Part shown: positions 7,942 through 17,605 of the stretch, one piece after another
Layout: every line of letters begins with the position of its first letter
Position numbering within the stretch: position 1 is the stretch's first letter
Source: Pseudomonas sp. SORT22
GTDB lineage: Bacteria > Pseudomonadota > Gammaproteobacteria > Pseudomonadales > Pseudomonadaceae
Length of the DNA: 64,000 bases
Assembly: GCF_018417635.1 (NCBI RefSeq)
Contig: NZ_CP071007.1
Coordinates: 4,712,501 to 4,776,500, forward strand
Reading direction: 5' to 3'
Notes under the pieces: model-generated
What the model saw: the letters and a program-made list of their open reading frames with translations, nothing else
Told to the model about the DNA's origin: nothing
The model's database searches: none
Made by a program: the position numbers and the translations under genes

Positions 7942-9444
7942 TCAGGCCTGTGGGCGCATGTGCGGGAACAGGATGACGTCGCGAATCGATGGCGAGTTGG
8001 TCAGCAGCATCACCAGACGGTCGATGCCGATGCCTTCACCGGCGGTTGGCGGCATGCCGTATTCCAAGGCACGGACGAAGTCGGCATCGTAGTGCATGGC
8101 TTCGTCGTCACCGGCGTCTTTCTCGGCCACCTGGGCCATGAAACGCTCGGCCTGGTCTTCGGCATCGTTGAGCTCGGAGTAGGCGTTGGCGATTTCACGG
8201 CCACCGATGAACAGCTCGAAGCGGTCGGTGACGTTCGGGTTGTCGTCGTTGCGACGGGCCAGCGGCGAGACTTCGAACGGGTACTGGGTGATGAAGTGCG
8301 GCTGCTCGAGCTTGTGCTCGACCAGCTCCTCGAAAATCATCACCTGCAGCTTGCCCAGGCCTTCGAAGCCGAGCACCTTGGCGCCGGCATTCTTGGCGAT
8401 CTCACGGGCCTTGTCGATGTCCTGCAGGTCGGCGGCGCTGATCTCGGGGTTGTACTTGAGGATCGAGTCGAACACCGACAGGCGCACGAACGGCTCGCCG
8501 AAGTGGAACACCTTGTCGCCATACGGCACGTCGGTGCTGCCCAGAACCAGCTGGGCCAGTTCGCGGAACAGCTCCTCGGTGAGGTCCATGTTGTCTTCGT
8601 AGTCGGCGTGGGCCTGGTAGAACTCGAGCATGGTGAACTCGGGGTTGTGCCGGGTCGAAACGCCTTCGTTACGGAAGTTGCGGTTGATCTCGAAGACCTT
8701 CTCGAAACCACCGACCACCAGGCGCTTGAGGTACAGCTCCGGGGCGATGCGCAGGAACATCTGCATGTCCAGGGCATTGTGGTGGGTTTCGAACGGCTTG
8801 GCTGCGGCGCCACCAGGAATGGTCTGCAGCATTGGCGTCTCGACTTCGAGGAAGTCGCGGGCCATCAGGAAGTTGCGGATGTGGGCGATGACCTGCGAGC
8901 GAACGCGGAAGGTGTGGCGGGTTTCATCGTTGACCATCAGGTCGACGTAGCGCTGGCGGTAGCGCTGCTCGGTGTCGGTCAGGCCGTGGTGCTTGTCCGG
9001 CAGCGGGCGCAGCGACTTGGTCAGCAGGCGCACGCTGGTCATTTCGACGTACAGGTCGCCCTTGCCGGAGCGCGCCAGGGTACCTTCGGCGGCGATGATG
9101 TCGCCCAGGTCCCAGGTCTTGACCGCGGCCAGGGTTTCTTCCGGCAGGGTCTTGCGGTTGACGTAGACCTGGATGCGCCCGGTCATGTCCTGGATCACCA
9201 TGAACGAGCCACGGTTGAGCATGATGCGCCCGGCAACCTTGACCGGAATCGCTGCAGCTTCCAGCTCTTCCTTGGTCTTGTCGACATACTGTTTCTGCAG
9301 GTCGTTGCAGTAGCTGTCACGGCGGAAGTCGTTGGGGAAGGCGTTACCCTTGGCGCGCTCGGCAGCAAGTTTTTCCTTGCGCAGCGCGATCAGGTTGTTT
9401 TCTTCCTGTTGCAGGTCTTGCGATTCGGTCTTCAGGTCGCTCAT
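7942..9444 (-). CDS. lysS: Lysyl-tRNA synthetase, class II
   Basis: Charges tRNA-Lys with lysine. The 500-residue length is normal for bacterial LysRS. The N-terminal OB-fold tRNA anticodon-binding domain (about 60-150) is followed by the class II catalytic core, with the motif 2 region [20 protein letters not shown] and the motif 3 end [11 protein letters not shown] near residue 480. It follows prfB by about 93 bases on the same strand, the common prfB-lysS order, and ends in a clear terminator. Confidence 0.98.
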   Translation of the reverse strand: MSDLKTESQDLQQEENNLIALRKEKLAAERAKGNAFPNDFRRDSYCNDLQKQYVDKTKEELEAAAIPVKVAGRIMLNRGSFMVIQDMTGRIQVYVNRKTLPEETLAAVKTWDLGDIIAAEGTLARSGKGDLYVEMTSVRLLTKSLRPLPDKHHGLTDTEQRYRQRYVDLMVNDETRHTFRVRSQVIAHIRNFLMARDFLEVETPMLQTIPGGAAAKPFETHHNALDMQMFLRIAPELYLKRLVVGGFEKVFEINRNFRNEGVSTRHNPEFTMLEFYQAHADYEDNMDLTEELFRELAQLVLGSTDVPYGDKVFHFGEPFVRLSVFDSILKYNPEISAADLQDIDKAREIAKNAGAKVLGFEGLGKLQVMIFEELVEHKLEQPHFITQYPFEVSPLARRNDDNPNVTDRFELFIGGREIANAYSELNDAEDQAERFMAQVAEKDAGDDEAMHYDADFVRALEYGMPPTAGEGIGIDRLVMLLTNSPSIRDVILFPHMRPQA

Positions 9445-9537
9445 GTCGTCATTCTTTCCATCAGGTATTCGTTGCCCTTTTCGGGCAGGGCACGCGATGC
9501 CGGCGGGCGGCCGGGCATCGCGGCGGTGGTGTGCGGC

Positions 9538-10633
9538 TTACAGCCCCTGCTTGAGGCTCGCTTCCAGGTACTGGTCGAGGTCGCCGTCCAGCACCTTCTG
9601 GCAGTCGCTGCGCTCGACGCCGGTACGCAGGTCCTTGATACGCGAGTCATCCAGCACGTACGAACGGATCTGGTGGCCCCAGCCGATGTCCGACTTGCTG
9701 TCTTCCAATGCCTGCGAGGCGGCGTTGCGCTTCTGCATTTCCAGCTCGTACAACTTGGCCCGCAGCATTTTCATGGCGGTGTCCTTGTTGGCGTGCTGGG
9801 AGCGTTCGTTCTGGCAGGCCACCACGGTGTTGGTCGGCACGTGGGTGATACGTACTGCCGAGTCGGTGGTGTTTACGTGCTGGCCACCGGCGCCCGAGGA
9901 GCGGTAGGTGTCGACGCGCAGGTCGGACGGGTTGATGTCGATTTCGACCTTGTCGTCGATCTCGGGCGACACGAACACCGCCGAGAACGAGGTGTGGCGA
10001 CGGGCGCCGGAGTCGAACGGGCTCTTGCGCACCAGGCGGTGCACGCCGATCTCGGTACGCAGCCAGCCGAAGGCGTACTCGCCCTTGATGTGCACGGTGG
10101 CACCCTTGATGCCGGCGACTTCACCCTCGGAAAGCTCGATGATGGTGGCGTCGAAACCGCGCTTGTCGGCCCAGCGCAGGTACATGCGCAGGAGGATGTT
10201 GGCCCAGTCCTGCGCTTCGGTACCACCGGAGCCGGCCTGGATGTCCAGGTAGGCGTTGTTCATGTCCATCTCGCCGCTGAACATGCGACGGAACTCAAGC
10301 TGTGCCAGGCTTTCTTCCAGACCTTGCAGCTCGGTCACGACGTCGCTCGCGGCGCCTTCGTCATTTTCCTCGACGGCCATGTCGAGCAGGTCCTGGCAGT
10401 CGGCCAGGCCACCGGACATCTTGTCCAGGGTCTCGACGACCTGCGCCAGCATGGCACGTTCGCGGCCCAAGGCCTGAGCGTACTCGGGCTTGTTCCAGAC
10501 GTTCGGGTCTTCGAGCTCGCGGTTGACTTCGATCAGGCGGTCATGCTTTTGATCGTAGTCAAAGATACCCCCGAATGGACTCGGAGCGCTCGGTGAGGTC
10601 CTTGATGGTGTTCAGGATCGGTTGAATTTCCAT
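9538..10633 (-). CDS. prfB: Peptide chain release factor 2, with +1 programmed frameshift
   Basis: Recognises UGA and UAA stop codons and releases the peptide. Translation starts at the ATG at 10633, reads 24 codons to an in-frame TGA at 10561-10559, then shifts +1 to continue in the frame that ends at 9538, giving about 364 residues as usual for RF2. The SPF stop-recognition tripeptide (in [11 protein letters not shown]) and the GGQ peptidyl-transferase motif ([13 protein letters not shown]) are present. A naive reading would call a truncated gene, but the frameshift signal is intact. Next downstream is lysS. Confidence 0.97.
10558..10573 (-). promoter_or_regulatory. RF2 autoregulatory frameshift site
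   Basis: On the minus strand the sequence reads CGGGGGTATCTTTGAC: a GGGGG Shine-Dalgarno-like element, three bases, then the slippery CTT before TGA C. When RF2 is scarce the ribosome pauses at TGA and slips forward one base, restoring RF2 synthesis. This is the canonical bacterial prfB arrangement. Confidence 0.95.
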
Positions 10634-10689
10634 GGGCGGGCAGCTCTCGTGCGTATTCTGTAGAAAAGCCGGAGAGTATAGCGGAGTTA

Positions 10690-10783
10690 CAGCTTCAAGC
10701 GGCAAGCTACAAGCGACAAGAGGCCGGAGAAAAACCCGGCGCCAGGTTTTTTCTTGCCGCTTGAAGCTTGCCGCTTGTAGCTG
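10690..10783. repeat. Inverted heptad-repeat element between wspR and prfB
   Basis: The left arm has four consecutive heptads of pattern AGCnnCA (10691-10718; variable pair TT, GG, TA, GA). The right arm has four in opposite orientation (10753-10780). As a whole, 31-base arms pair with three mismatches across a 32-base spacer that contains a terminator-like hairpin. The right arm ends three bases beyond the wspR stop. A related element lies at 41780-41859. Confidence 0.8.
10730..10752. terminator. Bidirectional terminator-like hairpin inside the heptad element
   Basis: AAAAACC and GGTTTTT enclose an 8-base loop, with a T-run on either strand. It would end wspR transcription before prfB. The surrounding heptad arms could extend the stem. 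Confidence 0.65.
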
Positions 10784-10786
10784 CCG

Positions 10787-11791
10787 TCAATCCACCCCGA
10801 CCTGGTTACGGCCGTTGTTCTTGGCCAGGTACAGGCCTTTGTCCGCTGCCGAAATCAGTTGCCGGCAATGGCTGCCGATACCCGGGGTGAGGGTCGCCAG
10901 GCCGATACTCACGGTGAGCACCGAGTCGGCGTTGGGCATGGTGTGGGCGATGTTCATCGCCGCCACGGTCTGGCGCAGTTTTTCCGCCACCAGGCGGGCG
11001 CCACCCGGCGAGGTGTTGGGCAGCACCAGGGCGAATTCCTCGCCACCGTAACGGGCCGGCAGGTCGCTGGGGCGGGCGCAGGAGGCGCGAATGGCTTCGG
11101 CGACCTTGCGCAGCGCTTCGTCACCGGCCAGGTGGCCGAAGGTGTCGTTGAACGACTTGAAATAGTCGACATCGATCATCAGCAACGACAACTGCGCCTG
11201 TTCGCGCATGGCCCGGCGCCATTCCAGCTCCAGGTATTCGTCGAAGTGGCGACGGTTGGAAAGCCCCGTGAGGCCGTCGGAGTTCATCAGCCGCTGCAGC
11301 ACCAGGTTGGTGTCGAGCAACTGCTGCTGGCTGACGCGCAGGGCGCGGTAGGCCTCGTCGCGCTGCAGCAGGGTCAGGTAGGAGCGCGAGTGGTAGCGGA
11401 TACGCGCCACCAGCTCGATGTTGTCCGGCAGCTTCACCAGGTAGTCGTTGGCCCCGGCGGCAAAGGCGGCGCTCTTGACCAGCGGGTCTTCCTTGGTCGA
11501 CAGGACGATGATCGGGATGTCCTGGGTGGCCGGGTTGTTGCGGTATTCGCGCACCAGGGTCAGGCCGTCAAGGCCGGGCATGATCAGGTCCTGGAGAATC
11601 ACCGTGGGCTTGATGCGCACAGCCTGGGCCACCGCCTGGTGCGGGTCGGCGCAGAAGTGGAAATCGATGTTCTCTTCGTGAGCCAGGCCACGCCGCACCG
11701 CTTCGCCGATCATTGCCTGATCGTCGACCAAGAGGACCATTGCCGAATTTTCATTCATGGTCGGAAAACCGTCGAGCGGTAAATCATTCAT
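10787..11791 (-). CDS. wspR: Response regulator diguanylate cyclase WspR
   Basis: Makes c-di-GMP from two GTP when phosphorylated by WspE. Over 334 residues it has an N-terminal receiver domain with phospho-acceptor Asp68 (in [11 protein letters not shown]), a helical linker (about 140-170) and a GGDEF domain with the active GGEEF at 249-253. RPSD at 240-243, five residues before GGEEF, is an intact inhibitory I-site, so product feedback is expected. The sequence closely resembles P. aeruginosa WspR as I recall it. It is the last wsp gene and lies 51 bases after wspF. Confidence 0.97.
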   Translation of the reverse strand: MNDLPLDGFPTMNENSAMVLLVDDQAMIGEAVRRGLAHEENIDFHFCADPHQAVAQAVRIKPTVILQDLIMPGLDGLTLVREYRNNPATQDIPIIVLSTKEDPLVKSAAFAAGANDYLVKLPDNIELVARIRYHSRSYLTLLQRDEAYRALRVSQQQLLDTNLVLQRLMNSDGLTGLSNRRHFDEYLELEWRRAMREQAQLSLLMIDVDYFKSFNDTFGHLAGDEALRKVAEAIRASCARPSDLPARYGGEEFALVLPNTSPGGARLVAEKLRQTVAAMNIAHTMPNADSVLTVSIGLATLTPGIGSHCRQLISAADKGLYLAKNNGRNQVGVD

Positions 11792-11842
11792 GCGCTGTCA
11801 CCTGGTCACTGCCGGCCAGCCGGCGTGGCTCAATACATATCG

Positions 11843-12856
11843 TCATTTTGGAAAAATTTCCATCAATCGCGCGGCGATTCGCTCCAGAGGGCGAATTTCG
11901 ACGGCGGCGTCTATCGCGGCGGCTGCCTTGGGCATGCCGTACACCGCGCTGCTCTGCTGATCCTGGGCGATGGTCAGAAAGCCCTGTTGGCGCATCAGCT
12001 TCAGGCCCTGGGCGCCATCGCGCCCCATGCCGGTGAGCAGTACGCCGACCGCGTCGCCGCGCCAGTAGCGGGCCACGCTTTCAAAAAATACGTCGATCGA
12101 GGGCCGGTAGATTTCGTTTACCGGCTCAGCGGTATAGGCCAGGTTGCCGTTCTTGAGCAGGCGAATGTGGTGGTTGGTGCCGGCCAGCAGCACCTGCCCC
12201 GGTTGCGGCGGCTCGCCTTCGCTGGCCAGGCGCACCGCCAGGCCCGAGGCGCTGCTGAGCCATTCGGCCATGCCGGCGGCGAACACCTGGTCAACGTGCT
12301 GGACCAGCACGATGGCCGCCGGAAAACTGCGCGGCAAGCCCTTGAGCAGCACTTCCAGGGCCGCCGGGCCGCCCGCCGAAGAGCCAATGGCAACCAGGCC
12401 CTGGCGCTGCGCGGCTTCGCGCACCGGCGCGGCCATGGCCCGGGTCGGGGTGCTGCGCTGCTGGCCGATCAGCCAGCCGATATTGAGGATCTTGCGCAGC
12501 AGCGGCGCTGCCGCTTCACGCGGATCGCCGGCGCCAAGGGCCGGAGTATCGACCACGTCGAGGGCGCCATGGCCCATGGCCTCGAACACCCGGTGGACGT
12601 TCTGCTGGCGGTCGACGGTGACGATCACGATGGCGCACGGCGTTTCGGCCATGATCCGCCGGGTGGCCTCGACGCCATCCATGACCGGCATGATCAAATC
12701 CATGAGGATCAGGTCCGGTAACTGCTCGGCACACAGCTTGACCGCATCGGCGCCATTGCTGGCGACCCAGATCACCTGATGGGCCGGTTCGAATGCCAAC
12801 GCCCGGCGCAAGGCCTCCACGGCCATGGGCATATCGTTGACGATGGCGATTTTCAT
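11843..12856 (-). CDS. wspF: CheB-type methylesterase response regulator WspF
   Basis: Removes methyl groups from the WspA receptor, resetting signalling; loss of WspF in other pseudomonads locks WspR on and gives wrinkly colonies. The 337-residue protein has a receiver domain with Asp53 (LMDLIMPVMDG), a linker, and a CheB esterase domain. The catalytic set is visible: serine in IGSSAGGP (159-160), His187 in QHVDQ and Asp280 in GMGRDG. The start overlaps the wspE stop by four bases. The reading frame is intact, so this strain should not be constitutively wrinkly. Confidence 0.96.
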   Translation of the reverse strand: MKIAIVNDMPMAVEALRRALAFEPAHQVIWVASNGADAVKLCAEQLPDLILMDLIMPVMDGVEATRRIMAETPCAIVIVTVDRQQNVHRVFEAMGHGALDVVDTPALGAGDPREAAAPLLRKILNIGWLIGQQRSTPTRAMAAPVREAAQRQGLVAIGSSAGGPAALEVLLKGLPRSFPAAIVLVQHVDQVFAAGMAEWLSSASGLAVRLASEGEPPQPGQVLLAGTNHHIRLLKNGNLAYTAEPVNEIYRPSIDVFFESVARYWRGDAVGVLLTGMGRDGAQGLKLMRQQGFLTIAQDQQSSAVYGMPKAAAAIDAAVEIRPLERIAARLMEIFPK

Positions 12857-15138
12857 CCCTGCGCTCCCCCGATCAGCTCGACGACGGCGTCGAGCAAGGC
12901 ATCATCGTGAAAACTGGCCTTTGCCAAATAGTAGTCGGCCCCGGCGTCCAGTCCACGGCGACGATCTTCTTCGCGGTCTTTGTACGACACCACCATCACC
13001 GGCAGCGATTGCAGGCGGCTGTCGCGCCGCAGCAGCGTGACCAGTTCGATACCGTCCATGCGCGGCATGTCGATGTCGGTGATCAGCAGGTCGAAGTCTT
13101 CGCTGCGCAAGGCGTTCCAGCCGTCCATGCCGTCGACCGCAACGGCCACTTCATAGCCCTTGTTGCTCAGCAGCTTGCGCTGCAGTTCGCGCACGGTCAG
13201 CGAGTCGTCGACCACCAGCACGCGCTTGCGCGCCGCCTCGCGCACGCTGCGCTGGCCGCGCTCGATACGCTCCAGGCGGCCGGTGCTGAGGAGTTTTTCC
13301 ACCGAACGCAGCAGGTCTTCGACATCGATGATCAGCACCACCGCGCCGTCGTCGAGCAAAGCCCCGGCGGAAATATCCTGGACCTTGCCCAGGCGCGCGT
13401 CCAGCGGCATCACCACCAGCACCCGTTCGCCGATCAGGCGCTCGACTGCCACGCCGTAGAGCATGTCGCGCTCGCGAATCACCACCACCTTGATGCTCTG
13501 CCCTTCGCCCTGGCTTGGCGGACGGTTGAGCAACTGGCTGGCCGCGACCAGGCCGATATGCCGGCCCTCATGCCAGAAATGCTGGCGGCCCTCGATCTGC
13601 ACGATGGCCTCGGCCGGCAGCTCCAGGGTGCGTTCGATATGTGCCAGCGGGAAGGCATAGGCTTCGGCGCCAACCTCGACCACCAGGCTGCGCACCACCG
13701 ACAGGGTCAGCGGCACTTCGAGGTGAAAGCAACTGCCCTGGCCGCTGGTCTGGGTCAGCTCGATCGAGCCGCGCAACTGGCGAACCATGTGCTGCACGGC
13801 GTCCAGGCCGACACCGCGCCCGGACACCTCGGTAACCCGGTCACGCAGGCTGAAACCGGGCAAAAACAGGAAGGTCAGCAGCTCGGCCTCGCTCATCTGC
13901 GCCACGGTTTCGGCCGGTGACAACTGGCGCTCGACGATGCTCTGGCGCAAGTGTGCCAAGTCGACGCCGCCGCCATCGTCGCTGATCTCAAGCACCAGCA
14001 GGCCGGCCTGGTGCGAGGCACGCAGGCGGATCTGCCCTTCCAGGGGCTTGCCGGCCACCAGGCGCCGCTCGGGCGATTCGATACCGTGATCGACGGCATT
14101 GCGCAGCAGGTGGGTCAAGGGCGCTTCGAGCTTTTCCAGTACGTCGCGGTCGACCTGAGTTTTCTCGCCGTCGATGTCCAGGCGCACCTGCTTGCCCAGC
14201 GAACGACCAAGGTCACGGACCATGCGGCTTTGCCCGGTCAGCACATCGGCAAACGGACGCATGCGACAGGCCAGTGCGGTGTCGTAAAGCAGCTGCGCGC
14301 GCTGGCTGGCCTGCCAGCCGAACTCATCGAGATCGGAGGCTTGCTGCAACAGAATTTGCTGGGTCTCACCGAGCAGACGCTGGGCCTGGGCCAAAGCGTC
14401 CTGGACTTCGGCGCTCTGGCCGCTGCTTTCCAGTTGCTGCTTGAGGCCGTCGAGGGCGCGGATGCTTTGCCCGTGCATGCGCTTGAGGCGCTGCAGGGTG
14501 GCCAGGTAAGGCTTGAGCCGCTGGGTTTCGACCAGCGATTTGCTCGACAGGTCGAGCAGGCTGTTCAGGCGCTCAGCCGTGACCCGCAAGACCCGCTCAC
14601 CGCCCTCGGTCGTGCGTTTGCCGCTGCGCACCGGCGCGGCTTCGACCTCGGGCTCGGGGTCAACGCTTGGCAGCTCGGCCGCCAGTGGTTCGGGTTCGGG
14701 CTCGGGTTCCGGCAATGGCGGCGCTGCGATCGCAGGCGCTGCTGGTGCACCAGGGTCGAGCAACGCGGCCATCTGCACCAGAAAGGTCTGCACCGCGGCG
14801 TCGATACTGGCATCGCCCGGCGTGGCGATGCGCATCAGCAGGTCGGTGCCCTGCAACAGCGCATCGATGTGCTCCGGGCGCAGCAGCAAGCGGCCTTCCT
14901 GGGCGCCGACCAGGCAGTCTTCCATGACATGGGCGACGCTGACCCCGGCATCGACGCCGACAATCCGCGCCGCGCCCTTGAGCGAATGGGCTGCGCGCAT
15001 GCACGCTTCAAGCTGGTCGGCCTGGGTCGGGTTGCGCTCCAGCGCCAGCAGCCCGGCACTGAGCACCTGGGTCTGGGCTTCGGCCTCCAGGCTGAACAGC
15101 TCGAGCAACGAGGCGTCGCGCATTTGCTCTGGGGTCAT
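12853..15138 (-). CDS. wspE: CheA-type hybrid histidine kinase WspE
   Basis: Autophosphorylates in response to WspA and passes phosphate to WspR and WspF. Domains over 761 residues: Hpt with His51 (AAHSLKGAARIVG), an acidic proline-rich linker with an EP repeat around residues 140-165, dimerisation helices, a CheA ATPase domain (N-box LLRNAVDHGIESPERR), a CheW-like regulatory domain (about 480-620), and a C-terminal receiver with Asp688 (LITDIDMPRMDG). It overlaps wspD and wspF by four bases on each side, as in a tightly coupled operon. Confidence 0.96.
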   Translation of the reverse strand: MTPEQMRDASLLELFSLEAEAQTQVLSAGLLALERNPTQADQLEACMRAAHSLKGAARIVGVDAGVSVAHVMEDCLVGAQEGRLLLRPEHIDALLQGTDLLMRIATPGDASIDAAVQTFLVQMAALLDPGAPAAPAIAAPPLPEPEPEPEPLAAELPSVDPEPEVEAAPVRSGKRTTEGGERVLRVTAERLNSLLDLSSKSLVETQRLKPYLATLQRLKRMHGQSIRALDGLKQQLESSGQSAEVQDALAQAQRLLGETQQILLQQASDLDEFGWQASQRAQLLYDTALACRMRPFADVLTGQSRMVRDLGRSLGKQVRLDIDGEKTQVDRDVLEKLEAPLTHLLRNAVDHGIESPERRLVAGKPLEGQIRLRASHQAGLLVLEISDDGGGVDLAHLRQSIVERQLSPAETVAQMSEAELLTFLFLPGFSLRDRVTEVSGRGVGLDAVQHMVRQLRGSIELTQTSGQGSCFHLEVPLTLSVVRSLVVEVGAEAYAFPLAHIERTLELPAEAIVQIEGRQHFWHEGRHIGLVAASQLLNRPPSQGEGQSIKVVVIRERDMLYGVAVERLIGERVLVVMPLDARLGKVQDISAGALLDDGAVVLIIDVEDLLRSVEKLLSTGRLERIERGQRSVREAARKRVLVVDDSLTVRELQRKLLSNKGYEVAVAVDGMDGWNALRSEDFDLLITDIDMPRMDGIELVTLLRRDSRLQSLPVMVVSYKDREEDRRRGLDAGADYYLAKASFHDDALLDAVVELIGGAQG

Positions 15139-15800
15139 GACAGGCTCCGGTTCACGGCAGACAGCACTTGGTCTTCATCCAGCACGCGAACACTGCGTCC
15201 GCGCCATTGCAGCACCGCTGCGGTAAAACGCGTTTCGCCCTGCTCGGCCCCCAGACGGACGGGGTCCAGAGCATGGATGCCGTCCACTTCATCGACCTGG
15301 ACCACCACCGAGCCGCCGGCAGCGGCGATGATCAGCATGCGCGGCATGATCCGCGCCGAGGTTGGCGCCGAACCCTGGGTTTCAAGGCCGAGCAGGTCGC
15401 CCAGCGACAGGCAGGGCACCAGCGCGCCACGTACATTGGCCACGCCATGCAGCACCCGCGAGCGCTGGTGTGGCAGGGAATGCACCTGCTGCAGCGGCGC
15501 AACCTCGACCAGGCAGCGGGTGGCCAGCGCCAGCCACTCCTCGCCCAGGCGAAACAGCAGCAATGAGCGGCCACTGCTGGCTTGCTCAGGCGCCTCGCTC
15601 TGCTCGTGGGCTTCCTGAGACAACGAATAGCGGTCCAGCAGGCGCGTCGCTGCAGCGGCATAGACGTCGCAGTTGCGGCAGTGAATATGTTCATCAAGCA
15701 GCGGGCAGCTCTTGTCGCCGTGTACGCCGATACGGTTCCAGCAATCGTCGATGCTGGCGGCGTCACTGGCGACCAGTTGCACGTCGTTGTCACCCATCAT
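15135..15800 (-). CDS. wspD: CheW-like coupling protein WspD
   Basis: Links the WspA receptor to the WspE kinase. The 221-residue protein carries a CheW domain from about residue 75 (LLLFRLGEEWLALATRCLVEVAP...). It is longer than plain CheW because of an N-terminal segment rich in Cys and His: C20, C32, H38, H40, C41 and C44 in the context GDKSCPLLDEHIHCRNCDVY. That segment could bind a metal, but this is inference. Overlaps of four bases with wspC and wspE indicate coupled translation. Confidence 0.95.
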   Translation of the reverse strand: MMGDNDVQLVASDAASIDDCWNRIGVHGDKSCPLLDEHIHCRNCDVYAAAATRLLDRYSLSQEAHEQSEAPEQASSGRSLLLFRLGEEWLALATRCLVEVAPLQQVHSLPHQRSRVLHGVANVRGALVPCLSLGDLLGLETQGSAPTSARIMPRMLIIAAAGGSVVVQVDEVDGIHALDPVRLGAEQGETRFTAAVLQWRGRSVRVLDEDQVLSAVNRSLS

Positions 15801-17071
15801 TGCTCAGACTCCCGGTCAGCGCGCCGTGCGGCCCGTTCCTGCAGGCGCCGGGCGCCTGCGACATCACCTTGCGAAGCCAGCAGCGCGGCCAGGTGCACCA
15901 GTGCCTCCGGATGCTGGGGGTCAAGGTACAGCGCCTTGCGGTAATGGCTCAGGGCTTCACCGCTGTCGCCGGCGGTATCACTGAGCAAGCCCAGCCAGTA
16001 GAACACCTGGGCAGTGGGCGGATACTGCTGCAGGTAACGGGTACACGCGGCCTGGGCCTCGGTGCTGCTACCGGCATTGGCCAGTTGAGCGATCTGCGCC
16101 AGCAATTGGCTGGCCGCATCCTGCGCGGCGGGCTTCGCCGGCGGCGGCGCAATCGGCTTGAGCTTGCGGACTGTCAGCGGCGCCGACGCCGGGCGCGGCA
16201 CGCTGGCCGCCGTCACCGGCACTGTCAACGGCAAAGGGATCGCCAACGGCTTGCTCGGCGGCGCCGGCTGCATTTCAGCCTGGCGTACGTAGGCAAAGGA
16301 TTGGGCAATGCCCACCGGGCGCATGCCCATGCGTGCCAGCAGGCTGCCTTCGGCCGGGCCGATGAACAGCACACCTTGCTCATGGATCAGGCTTTTGAGC
16401 ACCTCGAACACCCGCTGCTGGGTGGGGACGTCGAAATAGATCAGCAGGTTGCGGCAGAACACGAAATCGTAACTGCCCTCCCGGGCCTTGAGCGCCGGAT
16501 CCAGTACATTGCCGACCTGCAGCTTGACCTGCTGGCGAACCCGCTCGTCGAGGCGCTGGCCTTCGTCGCTGTCGCTGAAGTGCCGCTCGCGAAAGTCCAG
16601 GTGCGAGCCACGGAACGAGTTGCGCCCGTACAGCGCCTGTTCGGCGCGATCAATCGAATTGGGGCTGATGTCCATAGCGTCGACGCGAAAGCTGTGCCCG
16701 GCAAAGCCGCCGTCGAGCAGGGCCATGGCAATCGAATACGGCTCTTCGCCGGTCGAGCACGGCAGGCTGAGGATGCGCAGCGGGCGCATGCCACCGAGCT
16801 CGGCCAGGCGTTTGCGCGCCAGGGTCACCAGGGCGTTGAACGACTCCGGATAACGGAAGAACCAGGTTTCCGGGACGATCACCGCCTCGATCAGCGCCTG
16901 CTGCTCCTGGCTCGACTGCTGCAGGCGCAGCCAATAGTCATCCAGGTCGCGGGCTTCGAGGGTGGCGCAGCGCTGACGCAAGGCGCGCTCGACCATCGCT
17001 GCGCCGACCGAGGCGACATCCAGACCGATCCGATCCTGCAAAAAGCGAAAGAAGCGCTGTTCGCCACTCAT
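15797..17071 (-). CDS. wspC: CheR-type receptor methyltransferase WspC
   Basis: Methylates WspA with S-adenosylmethionine to tune its sensitivity, opposing WspF. The 424-residue protein has a helical CheR N domain, a SAM-binding catalytic domain (LSLPCSTGEEPYSIAM near residue 104 and CRNLLIYFD near 210), a proline/alanine-rich linker (about 270-320), and C-terminal tetratricopeptide repeats (VFYWLGLLSDTAGDSGEALS...). This CheR-TPR form is typical of WspC and its equivalents. Start and stop overlap the neighbouring wsp genes by four bases. Confidence 0.95.
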   Translation of the reverse strand: MSGEQRFFRFLQDRIGLDVASVGAAMVERALRQRCATLEARDLDDYWLRLQQSSQEQQALIEAVIVPETWFFRYPESFNALVTLARKRLAELGGMRPLRILSLPCSTGEEPYSIAMALLDGGFAGHSFRVDAMDISPNSIDRAEQALYGRNSFRGSHLDFRERHFSDSDEGQRLDERVRQQVKLQVGNVLDPALKAREGSYDFVFCRNLLIYFDVPTQQRVFEVLKSLIHEQGVLFIGPAEGSLLARMGMRPVGIAQSFAYVRQAEMQPAPPSKPLAIPLPLTVPVTAASVPRPASAPLTVRKLKPIAPPPAKPAAQDAASQLLAQIAQLANAGSSTEAQAACTRYLQQYPPTAQVFYWLGLLSDTAGDSGEALSHYRKALYLDPQHPEALVHLAALLASQGDVAGARRLQERAARRADRESEQ

Positions 17072-17598
17072 GCCAGGCCCTCGTCGCTCGCCGCCAGCTC
17101 AGGCGGGAACAACAGCTGGCGCACCTCGGCGCTGAGCAGGTCCTGTACACCGATGCACTGCAGCAAACCGTGGGCATCCTCGCGCACCGGCCCCAGGTAA
17201 GGCGCCTGCTGGTTGTCCAGGCCATAGGGCTGGAACTCGGCGGGGTCGCAACGCAGGGTATCGGTGGCCTGTTCGAGGATCAGCCCCAGCCGCAAGTGCG
17301 GGCGCAACGGGTCGGCACGGTAGTGCACCAGGACCAGGCGCGTGCTGGTGCGCACCGGCGCCGGCAAACCGAAGCTCAAGGCGCCGACGTCGATCACCGG
17401 TACCAGCGCGCCACGATGCGCCAGCACCCCGGCCACCCAGGCCGGGGTCTGGGCAATGGGCTTGAGCGGCAAGCGCGGCAGCACTTCGGCGACCTCATGG
17501 GCGTCCAGGGCAAAGCGCTGGTCGCCGATGCGAAACACCAGGTACAGGGTGCCGTGGGAGGCCGCATCCTGGTTGCGGCGAGGCTGAAGGTCGTTCAT
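17068..17598 (-). CDS. wspB: CheW-like coupling protein WspB
   Basis: Second coupling protein of the Wsp array. It is a 176-residue single CheW domain (YLVFRIGDQRFALDAHEVAEVLP... to the C-terminal VQDLLSAEVRQLL). The ATG at 17598 is preferred because a longer reading from 17634 would run into the end of wspA; the chosen start lies 7 bases after the wspA stop, although no strong ribosome site is seen, suggesting coupling to wspA translation. Confidence 0.94.
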   Translation of the reverse strand: MNDLQPRRNQDAASHGTLYLVFRIGDQRFALDAHEVAEVLPRLPLKPIAQTPAWVAGVLAHRGALVPVIDVGALSFGLPAPVRTSTRLVLVHYRADPLRPHLRLGLILEQATDTLRCDPAEFQPYGLDNQQAPYLGPVREDAHGLLQCIGVQDLLSAEVRQLLFPPELAASDEGLA

Positions 17599-17605
17599 CG
17601 GCAGG

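Noticed and set aside
9538..10470. prfB as a 5'-truncated pseudogene
   Set aside because: The missing N-terminus is recovered by the programmed +1 shift at 10560.
7873..10596. Plus-strand open frame of 907 codons
   Set aside because: It is antisense to lysS and prfB, which have full family motifs. The frame is an effect of GC-rich codon use and its product has no recognisable domain.
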